Source of the DNA: Nanosynbacter sp. | GTDB lineage: Bacteria; Patescibacteriota; Saccharimonadia; Saccharimonadales; Saccharimonadaceae | Assembly (NCBI GenBank): GCA_015257635.1 | Contig: JABZJU010000030.1 | Span: 1-6,329, forward strand | Direction of reading: 5' to 3' | DNA length: 6,329 nt | Shown here: positions 1 to 4,674 of the stretch, one piece after another | Position numbering within the stretch: the stretch's first letter is position 1 | Layout of the letters: every line of letters begins with the position of its first letter | The notes under the pieces: generated by a model | What the model was told of the DNA's origin: nothing | The model's database searches: none | What the model saw: only the letters and a program-made list of their open reading frames with translations | Position numbers and translations under genes: made by a program

Positions 1-116
1 GGTCTGCTCAAGCTCAGGTTAAGCAGGTGATAGCTACTTTGAGTTATTTGGATAATAACGGCGTGAAGCCAGGGTATATAGACGTCAGGGTAGATCAGAG
101 GTCGTTCTATAAGTAG
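1..116 (+). CDS. C-terminal fragment of a host cell-division protein, probably FtsQ/DivIB
   Basis: The frame starting at base 3 is open for 37 codons and stops at TAG 114-116; the gene begins outside the window. The fragment ends in GYIDVRVDQRSFYK. This resembles the usual end of FtsQ/DivIB proteins, where a beta-strand with an Asp-x-Arg motif is followed by an aromatic-rich tail ending in a Tyr-Lys or similar pair. FtsQ/DivIB is a single-span membrane protein with an extracytoplasmic POTRA domain that helps assemble the division machinery. The stop is followed by a likely terminator at 124-158. It is host DNA, outside the left phage repeat. The assignment rests on a short tail only, so it is tentative. 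Confidence 0.5.
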   Translation, partial: SAQAQVKQVIATLSYLDNNGVKPGYIDVRVDQRSFYK

Positions 117-123
117 GGCGGTC

Positions 124-158
124 AACTTCTCTTCTAGATAGAGTAAGTTCTCTTTTTG
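124..158 (+). terminator. Rho-independent terminator of the left host gene
   Basis: AACTTCTCT (124-132) can pair with AGAG-T-AAGTT (140-149, one bulged T) around a 7-nt loop. A run of five T residues follows at 153-157. It lies just after the stop codon at 114-116, as expected for the end of the host transcript. Confidence 0.55.
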
Positions 159-355
159 TTCTATTTATGTATAGCATGGAAAATATATATAACAATATAA
201 AAATATGCAAAAGTCAAATAATCGCAAAATGATAAGCTAGGGGAGTAGGGCAATAAAAATATAAAAATGTCAAATAATATAAAATGCATTGTGGAAAACC
301 TAACGAGCTTACGGCGCGCATGCTCAGAGTTTATATTGATGTAAAAATATCAATG

Positions 356-380
356 CAGCACTCCAGTATGTGTAGTGCTG
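356..380. repeat. Inverted repeat in the host intergenic region
   Basis: CAGCACT (356-362) and AGTGCTG (374-380) form a perfect 7-bp stem with an 11-nt loop. A T-rich stretch (TATTTTTT) follows about 10 bases later, so it may be a weak terminator, but the gap to the T-run is longer than usual. Confidence 0.4.
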
Positions 381-572
381 GAATTAAAAATATTTTTTAA
401 GTTCGTATTTTGTTGGTGTATATTTTTATAAAAGACAGTATGTTTTATGAAGTTGTATATAATAGAGAATCCCCTAGCCAAATTATCGAAAAAAATTCAT
501 TTTATAAGATGTTATCGGATATATGTAGACATATGTATATTCATCTTTGTATGGTATTTATTATTGCGTAAA

Positions 573-595
573 AGGTACATTGTGCGACATTATAA
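573..595 (+). repeat. Left attachment site core (attL), 23-bp direct repeat
   Basis: Identical over 23 bases to 5688-5710 (it begins AGGTACATTGTG and ends CGACATTATAA). The bases on either side differ, which marks the limits of identity. Looser similarity continues for about 45 bases to the right of both copies. Host intergenic DNA lies to the left, and the first phage gene starts 72 bases to the right. The site has two half-sites of alternating AT character around a GC-containing centre and a TTAT motif on the right side. This is somewhat like a Xer recombination site, but it does not match the known dif consensus closely. Confidence 0.8.
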
Positions 596-596
596 T
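591..596 (+). promoter_or_regulatory. -10 element (TATAAT) of the phage structural-operon promoter, at the left end
   Basis: A perfect TATAAT lies 72 bases before the first phage gene. In the integrated state the nearest upstream -35-like hexamer is TTGCGT at 564-569, 21 bases away, which is too far for good function. In the circular phage, the sequence left of the repeat would instead come from the right end, placing TTGACT (5682-5687) exactly 18 bases upstream. The promoter is therefore predicted to be strong only after excision. Confidence 0.55.
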
Positions 597-604
597 TAGG
601 TCAT

Positions 605-628
605 AAACACGATTACTCTATCGTGTTT
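605..628. promoter_or_regulatory. Perfect inverted repeat just downstream of the phage -10 element; possible operator or 5' leader hairpin
   Basis: AAACACGAT (605-613) and ATCGTGTTT (620-628) are perfect 9-bp arms around TACTCT. The first arm falls at the expected transcription start, about 9 bases after the TATAAT. This is where a repressor could act, or where the nascent RNA would fold. A degenerate version (19 of 24 positions the same) sits at the matching place to the right of the second repeat, in host DNA. Confidence 0.5.
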
Positions 629-667
629 GATCAATCAATAAATAACCAATGAAAGGTTTTAATTATA

Positions 668-925
668 ATGTCTGAACAATCTGACAAACAAAATATTAAC
701 GCGACTGCCCTTGTCGATAATTTTGAGATTATCGTTGGCAAGTCGAAAAAATCTGGCAATGAATATTTGGTTGGCTCTCTATATATAAAGTCGCCAATCT
801 CTGAGACGCCAATTCGTTTGAATCTTGACTATATTGACGATAACACTCGTGAACTTCTGAAAATGGCCATTAAAAAGTTTAATGTCCAAGCCCAGAAGGA
901 TTTCAAGGAAGGAATTAACGACTAG
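668..925 (+). CDS. Small putative ssDNA-binding protein (pV-like)
   Basis: An 85-residue soluble protein with no membrane segment or signal peptide. Residues from about 15 to 60 look like alternating beta-strands (FEIIVGKSKKSGNEYLVGSL, then LYIKSP and IRLNLDY), followed by a short helix and a charged C-terminus. This size and strand pattern suit a small OB-fold protein. In filamentous phages a protein of this size (pV, 87 residues in f1) coats the new single strand before packaging, and it is often encoded near the coat genes. Start ATG 668 follows an AAAGG at about 652-656. It is the first gene of the rightward operon, and a weak terminator-like hairpin overlaps its stop codon. No family signature was recognised, so the role is inferred from size, fold and position. 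Confidence 0.5.
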   Translation: MSEQSDKQNINATALVDNFEIIVGKSKKSGNEYLVGSLYIKSPISETPIRLNLDYIDDNTRELLKMAIKKFNVQAQKDFKEGIND

Positions 926-935
926 TTCGTTTTTT
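917..935 (+). terminator. Weak terminator-like hairpin (possible attenuator) after the first phage gene
   Basis: AACGA (917-921) pairs with TCGTT (927-931) around CTAGT, and T residues run from 930 to 935. The hairpin covers the stop codon at 923-925. With only five base pairs it would at most cause partial termination, favouring the first gene over the downstream membrane proteins. Confidence 0.35.
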
Positions 936-942
936 GTTCGAC

Positions 943-1074
943 ATGAGACTAGCTGACGCAATAGCACAAGTAATTATTTCATCTGCTCCCCTGCTGATGA
1001 CCTTAATTGTGCTATTCGTCATTTTTAGCTGGATCCGTGTTTTAATCGATAACATGAGCGGAAGAGGTCTATAA
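943..1074 (+). CDS. Small single-span membrane protein (pVII/pIX-like candidate)
   Basis: A 43-residue ORF from ATG 943 to TAA 1072-1074. The sequence starts MRLADAIAQVIISSAPLLM, has a hydrophobic stretch at about residues 10-32 (LLMTLIVLFVIFSW), and ends in a short basic tail with RV and GRGL. It overlaps the next gene by one base (TAATG), which suggests translational coupling. There is no clear Shine-Dalgarno in front of ATG 943, so the start is the weak point. Tiny hydrophobic proteins at this place in filamentous phages usually cap the virion end (pVII and pIX are 33 and 32 residues in f1) or are minor coat proteins. No specific family was recognised. Confidence 0.5.
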   Translation: MRLADAIAQVIISSAPLLMTLIVLFVIFSWIRVLIDNMSGRGL

Positions 1075-1262
1075 TGCTGAATCCGCTCGTTTATTCACGA
1101 CCGCAACTTCTAGCATTTTCCGATCATGAATTGCTAGTTCTTCAGTACGAACTACTACTTGCGGTTAGTTCCCTGCTATTTGCAATCATTGGAGTTTTTG
1201 TCCTCACGCTTTTTCTTCGCTGGTTGCTCCCTAGATATTGGTACAAGAATAATTTAACTTAA
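1074..1262 (+). CDS. Small membrane protein of the structural operon, unknown specific role
   Basis: A 62-residue protein with a polar N-terminus (residues 1-22), one long hydrophobic segment at about residues 26-50 (LLLAVSSLLFAIIGVFVL and on) and a positively charged, aromatic C-terminus (RWLLPRYWYKN). The charge layout predicts that the C-terminus stays in the cytoplasm. The ATG overlaps the previous stop (TAATG) and is preceded by AGAGG at a suitable distance. It sits between two other tiny membrane proteins and before the coat-like gene, so a minor virion or assembly protein is plausible. The sequence is not recognised as any named family. Confidence 0.55.
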   Translation: MLNPLVYSRPQLLAFSDHELLVLQYELLLAVSSLLFAIIGVFVLTLFLRWLLPRYWYKNNLT

Positions 1263-1277
1263 GGAGGAATTAATCGC

Positions 1278-1364
1278 ATGTTGTGGTTCTTATTAGGAGT
1301 ATTAATCGGTCATTACGTCTTAAACGACATTAAAAGGATTTTTAAGAGGAGTCTTGGAGAATGA
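1278..1364 (+). CDS. 28-residue membrane peptide with a canonical ribosome binding site
   Basis: ATG 1278 is preceded by a textbook AAGGAGG (1261-1267), and the stop TGA overlaps the next start as ATGA (1361-1364). The peptide begins MLWFLLGVLIGHYVL and continues with a basic amphipathic end (NDIKRIFKRSLGE). It has one short hydrophobic stretch followed by positive charges, comparable in length to the pVII and pIX tip proteins of f1. The excellent ribosome binding site and the start-stop overlap argue strongly that this very short ORF is translated. Confidence 0.6.
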   Translation: MLWFLLGVLIGHYVLNDIKRIFKRSLGE

Positions 1365-1741
1365 CAAGCGATCAACTACAAGCAATTTCAAAAGCGTTCT
1401 CAGTTTCGCATTTACTAGATATATTTACACAATTAGCCCCGTTTATTCTTAGTGTTGTGGCTATTTTGCTTGGAGTTTCGATTGTCTCGACTCTTCTCAA
1501 GCAACTCAAGAATCATTTAGCATTGAAGAAGTTTGAACAAGAAGAACAAGAACGATACGACGATGAAGCATATATTTTAGACCTCCAAAATACTCTGGAT
1601 CATTATGAAGAGTATGATAAGTATTCTGAACCAGAAGAAGCCGAATGGCGGACTCTGGAGGCGAATGAGGAATACAAACGTATGACTGGAGAATACTACA
1701 TTGATCCGCAAGAGATTAAAGATCACTACGCCATTCGGTGA
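1361..1741 (+). CDS. Coat-like membrane protein with a long acidic C-terminal extension
   Basis: A 126-residue protein. Residues about 8-47 (AISKAFSVSHLLDIFTQLAP, then FILSVVAILLGVSIV) align with the major coat candidate at 4320-4496: both share the order AF, four residues, LLD, one residue, F, three residues, APFIL, a hydrophobic span and a Lys. After the membrane span comes a basic stretch (KQLKNHLALKK) and then about 65 residues very rich in Glu, Asp and Tyr. It overlaps the previous gene by ATGA and has AGGAG and GGAG just upstream of the start. It is likely a minor coat protein or a modified coat paralogue; the acidic tail may be a cytoplasmic docking part. Its 3' end overlaps the small ORF at 1701-1841. 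Confidence 0.6.
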   Translation: MTSDQLQAISKAFSVSHLLDIFTQLAPFILSVVAILLGVSIVSTLLKQLKNHLALKKFEQEEQERYDDEAYILDLQNTLDHYEEYDKYSEPEEAEWRTLEANEEYKRMTGEYYIDPQEIKDHYAIR

Positions 1742-1841
1742 GGCTGAATACTTAGGCATTCTCGGCTTGTCATGCGATTACGATGATATTGGAATATATA
1801 TGGTGGATACTGGGGAGTATAAGGTATTATGGGAAAATTAA
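1701..1841 (+). CDS. Overlapping 46-residue small protein, unrecognised
   Basis: This frame overlaps the end of the coat-like gene by 41 bases and the start of the adhesin gene by 13 bases, filling the otherwise empty gap between them. TTG 1701 is preceded by GGAG (1688-1691) at 9-base spacing. The protein begins MIRKRLKITTPFGEAEYLG and continues ILGLSCDYDDIGIYMVDTG to EYKVLWEN. The composition is that of a folded small beta-rich protein (TPFGEAEYLG strand-turn, acidic turn, hydrophobic strands) rather than of a chance frame. No family was recognised. An alternative is that it is reached by ribosomal frameshifting from the upstream coat-like gene, giving a longer C-terminal variant. Its start codon is uncertain. 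Confidence 0.5.
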   Translation: MIRKRLKITTPFGEAEYLGILGLSCDYDDIGIYMVDTGEYKVLWEN

Positions 1842-3283
1842 ACAAACTTGTTTTAATAGCAATAACTATCGCTATTTCAATATCATTCGTATTTGCTCCG
1901 CTGACGCACGCTATTAAGAAGAATATCCCTGAGCAACTCATGAAAGTCAATTCATTGACTCTCGGCCACAAGGGCTCAAAAGCGTTTAATGGTAAAGACT
2001 ACGATACAGAGTTTAACTATCGGTACTATCAGTGGATCTTCGTAAAGAAAAATCGCTGGCTCTGTGGTCTATCTCAGATAAACGCAAAAATCTTATTCGA
2101 TCAAGCAATCCGCGATAAGGGCGATTGGATCATAACCGAAAGAGTTATAACCGACGGATTAGCCGGCGATATTGAACCATTTCATCGGATTGATTTATAT
2201 TTCTCAGAAGTACCACTGAAGAATCAGGAATTAAACTGGGATAAATATTACGGATATCAGTTTACCTCAACGCGACAGGAGAACTGGCGACACTTTACTA
2301 TTACTCAAAACTACAATCAAACGACTGTGAGTTGTGAATCGAATGATCAAGCGTACTTAAATAATCAATCTTTTTCAATTTCGAAAAATGACAAGGTTTC
2401 CCCACTATATGTTTTTCAATCAACGCCAAAATACAAGCTAGGTAAAACGCTTGAGGGCGTCGACATTAACGACCTTCTACTTCCAGAGAATCCGGGTGAA
2501 AAAATGCAACCAGATTTCGCTTGGACGATTGACGACAAACTCAAACTTCGTGTGAGTTATATGAAAAACGTCAAGGAGTTTGAAGACCCAAAATATCCAA
2601 AACTGTCGGATTACCTCAAGTGGCATTACATTTTGAGAGAATCAGACGAAAAGCGTGCAGACGGTAAAGTTATCGATGACTCGAAAAATGGAATTAATCT
2701 CGGCTATCAATACACTATGCCGACAAAGATGTTTTACAAGCTTGAGATAACCCTCGATAGCTCAGACATGCCACTTGTATGGAATCCACGGCCCGATTTT
2801 GGATACATAAAAAAGCGAACGTTTTTCATTAATGTTGATGGGAAAAATAGGTGGGGAAACACGTTTACTGGCGGATTGTGTGACGCTAACGGCGTATGCA
2901 TTGAAAAAGAATACAAGATCCGATGTGAAGATATGACAACAACTTTCGATCGTGTGAGCTGTCGAATGACTGAGAACTTTTCAGGAGGCGTACTCAATCC
3001 GTCTTTGCTTGCAATTCGTCGTCTTGTTTCGTCCTTAGCCGTTCCAGATCCGCCAAAATGTGGAATCGACATTCCACCGATTGCCGATCCACGTTTTCAA
3101 GCATTCAATCCGTCAATCGTCGTTGCTGACGCTTGTAATCGAACGAAAACATTTTACCAGACATTTCCTCTTGCAACAGTCGCTGTCAACTTCTCTATGG
3201 CTCTATTCTTCTTGTGGCTGGTCGTTCGAATATTTAACAAGCTAACAAGTCATAAAGACGACGATATGATAGGAGAGGTGTAG
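1829..3283 (+). CDS. Secreted, C-terminally anchored attachment protein (pIII-like)
   Basis: A 484-residue protein, the largest in the element. It has a clear Sec signal peptide at residues 1-28 (Lys-containing start, hydrophobic core, PLTHA before the predicted cut). A long extracellular domain follows with eight cysteines, five of them close together in the second half (from GGLCDANGVC to DRVSCRM and KCGID), suggesting disulfides. A single membrane anchor lies at about 449-467 (VAVNFSMALFFLWLVVR) with a short charged cytoplasmic tail. This is the architecture of the filamentous-phage tip adhesin pIII, which binds the host receptor and ends assembly. Attachment proteins vary too much to recognise the receptor. 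Size, topology and position ahead of the pVI-like and Zot genes support the call. Confidence 0.65.
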   Translation: MGKLNKLVLIAITIAISISFVFAPLTHAIKKNIPEQLMKVNSLTLGHKGSKAFNGKDYDTEFNYRYYQWIFVKKNRWLCGLSQINAKILFDQAIRDKGDWIITERVITDGLAGDIEPFHRIDLYFSEVPLKNQELNWDKYYGYQFTSTRQENWRHFTITQNYNQTTVSCESNDQAYLNNQSFSISKNDKVSPLYVFQSTPKYKLGKTLEGVDINDLLLPENPGEKMQPDFAWTIDDKLKLRVSYMKNVKEFEDPKYPKLSDYLKWHYILRESDEKRADGKVIDDSKNGINLGYQYTMPTKMFYKLEITLDSSDMPLVWNPRPDFGYIKKRTFFINVDGKNRWGNTFTGGLCDANGVCIEKEYKIRCEDMTTTFDRVSCRMTENFSGGVLNPSLLAIRRLVSSLAVPDPPKCGIDIPPIADPRFQAFNPSIVVADACNRTKTFYQTFPLATVAVNFSMALFFLWLVVRIFNKLTSHKDDDMIGEV

Positions 3284-3284
3284 T

Positions 3285-3593
3285 ATGGATCATCTTTTTG
3301 ACGTCGATTTTAACTCAGTTTTTGACGCGATTTTGTCGTTTTTTATGTTCCCGCTCCATATCATTTTAACTCCCGTCGACTATCTCCTTAAACAGATCCC
3401 GAACATTGATGTGATACCGAACTCAATATCCGCTATTGTCGGATACGTTGGCAATATTCCCTCCACTATCGTTTCCTTAACTGGAATATCCCCTATTATC
3501 TGGAATGCAATCATTTCTACGCTACTGTTATATTTTGCCGTGATACCTGTCATTAACGGAATTAAAAAGTTAATTAACTGGATAAGAGGTTAA
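3285..3593 (+). CDS. Multi-span minor coat protein (pVI-like)
   Basis: A 102-residue, very hydrophobic protein with about three membrane segments (around residues 14-35, 45-68 and 70-90) and a basic C-terminus (GIKKLINWIRG). In filamentous phages the gene between the adhesin and the Zot ATPase encodes pVI (112 residues in f1), which sits with pIII at the virion end; size, hydrophobicity and position all agree here. ATG 3285 begins one base after the adhesin stop and is preceded by GGAGAGG inside that gene, so translation is probably coupled. Sequence identity to a named family is not visible, so the role is inferred from context. Confidence 0.65.
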   Translation: MDHLFDVDFNSVFDAILSFFMFPLHIILTPVDYLLKQIPNIDVIPNSISAIVGYVGNIPSTIVSLTGISPIIWNAIISTLLLYFAVIPVINGIKKLINWIRG

Positions 3594-3594
3594 C

Positions 3595-4287
3595 ATGTCG
3601 ATTGAGTGGAATACATTTTTGAAAAAGAGACGTAAAGAAAAAAGAGGGTTCCCTACTGGAACGATCTTTTTTACGGGTTCGCAAGGTGCTGGAAAAAGCT
3701 TATCGGCTACGCACTACATTAAGAAGCTCAAAGACCGATATCCGAATCTATACATCTATAGCAATATTAAACTCAAGATAGCGGATAAGATTTTGACAAG
3801 CGACCAAATTGCCGATCATATTCTTGATGTGAAAGACGATCGTCCTATCGCATTCTTTATCGACGAGATTCAAACTGTTTTATTCTCTGGTAAAAAAGCC
3901 GTCTCTATGGAGACATTCAAGGCTATTTGTCAACAGAGAAAGGCCGAAAAAACTATTATCGGTACAATGCAGGAGTTCTTAGACTTAGACATAAAATATC
4001 GTCGACAGTTGCGTTCGCAAGTGGAGTGTTTCAGATTTTGGGCAATTCAGTTCGAATTGTGGAAAGATCCAGAGTCTTTACGGTTCGATTCACGAAAGAA
4101 TGACTACATCGGCAAGACGCGACATATTAACATCTGGAAACGACACAATGAAGCGTATGACATCTACGACACTTACGAGATTGTTGGTGCGACAATGGAT
4201 ATCGATCCAAACAAACGCGAACAATATTCAAAACAAAAACCTCAACGCGTTATTATACAGAATCAGAAGGGGTCGACGCCCGTGTAG
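3595..4287 (+). CDS. Zot/pI-like filamentous phage assembly ATPase
   Basis: A 230-residue protein. The Walker A motif is GSQGAGKS at residues 28-35, just after a hydrophobic strand (GTIFFT). Walker B is IAFFIDE at 85-91 with Asp90 and Glu91. A sensor-like IIGTMQEF follows at about 121-128, with the Arg-rich stretch (YRRQLRSQ) after it. This is the order seen in the Zot/pI family, which drives export of phage DNA and assembly of the virion at the inner membrane. No transmembrane segment is evident in the C-terminal half, unlike f1 pI (348 residues) or cholera-phage Zot (about 400). The protein is thus only the cytoplasmic ATPase part, as expected where no outer membrane must be crossed. ATG 3595 follows AGAGG and is two bases after the pVI-like gene. 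Confidence 0.88.
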   Translation: MSIEWNTFLKKRRKEKRGFPTGTIFFTGSQGAGKSLSATHYIKKLKDRYPNLYIYSNIKLKIADKILTSDQIADHILDVKDDRPIAFFIDEIQTVLFSGKKAVSMETFKAICQQRKAEKTIIGTMQEFLDLDIKYRRQLRSQVECFRFWAIQFELWKDPESLRFDSRKNDYIGKTRHINIWKRHNEAYDIYDTYEIVGATMDIDPNKREQYSKQKPQRVIIQNQKGSTPV

Positions 4288-4319
4288 AATAAATAATGTC
4301 GAGAAAGGAATCTGAACCA

Positions 4320-4496
4320 ATGGGTGCAGAGACTGTAACAAAGCTTACAACTGCTTTTAATCCTGCAGGTCTACTTGACACGTTCGTTTCATTCGCTCCA
4401 TTTATTTTGGGCGTTGCTGGTACGATCATGGTCGTTGGCTTGGTAAAATGGGCTATTAAAACAGTTCGACGCAAGTTGTCTGGCGGTGTTGCTTAA
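4320..4496 (+). CDS. Probable major coat protein
   Basis: A 58-residue protein with the classic major-coat layout: a short acidic or polar N-terminal amphipathic part (MGAETVTKLTTAF), a hydrophobic span (APFILGVAGTIMVVGLV) and a strongly basic C-terminus (KWAIKTVRRK) that would face the DNA inside the virion. There is no cleavable leader. ATG 4320 was chosen over the in-frame ATG 4296 because GAAAGGAA lies about 7 bases before it, while 4296 has no ribosome binding site. It is the last gene before the hairpin cluster and resembles the N-terminal part of the coat-like protein at 1361. Either could be the main coat, but this one has the right length and charge pattern. Confidence 0.7.
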   Translation: MGAETVTKLTTAFNPAGLLDTFVSFAPFILGVAGTIMVVGLVKWAIKTVRRKLSGGVA

Positions 4497-4510
4497 CAAC
4501 TCGCAAAAAG

Positions 4511-4543
4511 ACGAATCACGCCCATTTAGGGCGTGATTTCGTC
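4511..4543. terminator. Long hairpin after the coat gene; terminator and/or packaging signal
   Basis: ACGAATCACGCCC (4511-4523) pairs with GGGCGTGATTTCGT (4529-4542 or so) around ATTTA, with one bulged base, giving about 13 base pairs. Read on the minus strand it is followed by CTTTTTG, a good rho-independent terminator for leftward transcription. On the plus strand the T-run (CTTTT at 4548-4552) comes several bases late. A long hairpin beside the origin is also how filamentous phages mark their packaging signal. Confidence 0.6.
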
Positions 4544-4547
4544 GGTG

Positions 4548-4578
4548 CTTTTCGGCCCCTCCACCACGGCCAGAAAAG
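4548..4578. repeat. Second hairpin of the intergenic region
   Basis: CTTTTCGGCC (4548-4557) pairs with GGCCAGAAAAG (4568-4578) with one bulged A, around a 10-base C-rich loop. It is one of four hairpins in a row between the coat and rep genes. Confidence 0.55.
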
Positions 4579-4589
4579 CATTTTGCAGA

Positions 4590-4611
4590 CTTTTGACGCA
4601 AGCGTCAAAAG
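4590..4611. repeat. Third hairpin: perfect 10-bp inverted repeat
   Basis: CTTTTGACGC (4590-4599) and GCGTCAAAAG (4602-4611) are perfect arms separated by only AA. With almost no loop it is more likely a double-stranded protein-binding site or cruciform than an RNA hairpin; binding by Rep next to the nick site is a natural guess. Confidence 0.6.
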
Positions 4612-4641
4612 TTGTGGCCCTACTTGATATAGGGACACAAC
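4611..4641 (+). other. Rolling-circle replication origin: hairpin with a phiX174/pC194-type nick site in its loop
   Basis: GTTGTGGCCCTA (4611-4622) pairs with TAGGGACACAAC (4630-4641) with a single mismatch, leaving CTTGATA in the loop. The string ACTTGATAT (4622-4630) matches the phiX174 gene A origin (CAACTTG/ATATTAATAAC) and the CTTG/ATA of pC194-family plasmids. By analogy the nick falls between G4626 and A4627. It lies immediately before rep, whose product is a HUH endonuclease, and next to a perfect inverted repeat that could bind it. This also tells the packaged strand polarity if the nicked strand is the virion strand. Confidence 0.75.
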
Positions 4642-4674
4642 TTGCATACTTTTAACAAAACTAGGGAGTATTTG

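Larger units (their letters stand above)
117..572. other. Host intergenic region left of the prophage; no convincing gene
   Basis: Very AT-rich. It contains the terminator at 124-158, two related AT-rich stretches (about 192-230 and 252-287, both with an AATATAAAAATATG-like block followed by GTCAAATAAT and AAAATG), and two adjacent small hairpins (ATTGAT/ATCAAT at 335-354 and CAGCACT/AGTGCTG at 356-380). It also carries two copies of a GTTC-N7-GTT motif (147-161 and 401-415). The only ORF of note, 440-571 (43 codons), has no ribosome binding site and was not accepted. Confidence 0.6.

Noticed and set aside
440..571. Plus-strand ORF of 43 codons in the left intergenic region (starts MFYEVVYNRESP)
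   Set aside because: It has no ribosome binding site, lies in very AT-rich host DNA, ends at the attachment repeat, and the peptide resembles nothing recognisable. A chance ORF of this size is expected.
2734..3072. 112-codon minus-strand ORF inside the adhesin gene
   Set aside because: It is a shadow of the adhesin reading frame, with no ribosome binding site and unnatural composition. The plus frame has signal peptide, cysteines and membrane anchor.
4296..4319. Longer start for the major coat protein at ATG 4296
   Set aside because: No Shine-Dalgarno precedes it, and it would add a charged, non-signal-like extension. ATG 4320 has a well-placed GAAAGGAA, which itself lies within this extension.
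4624..4652. Possible rep promoter with TTGATA as -35 inside the origin loop
   Set aside because: No downstream hexamer comes close to TATAAT at 16-18 bases. Read-through or a promoter elsewhere is as likely.
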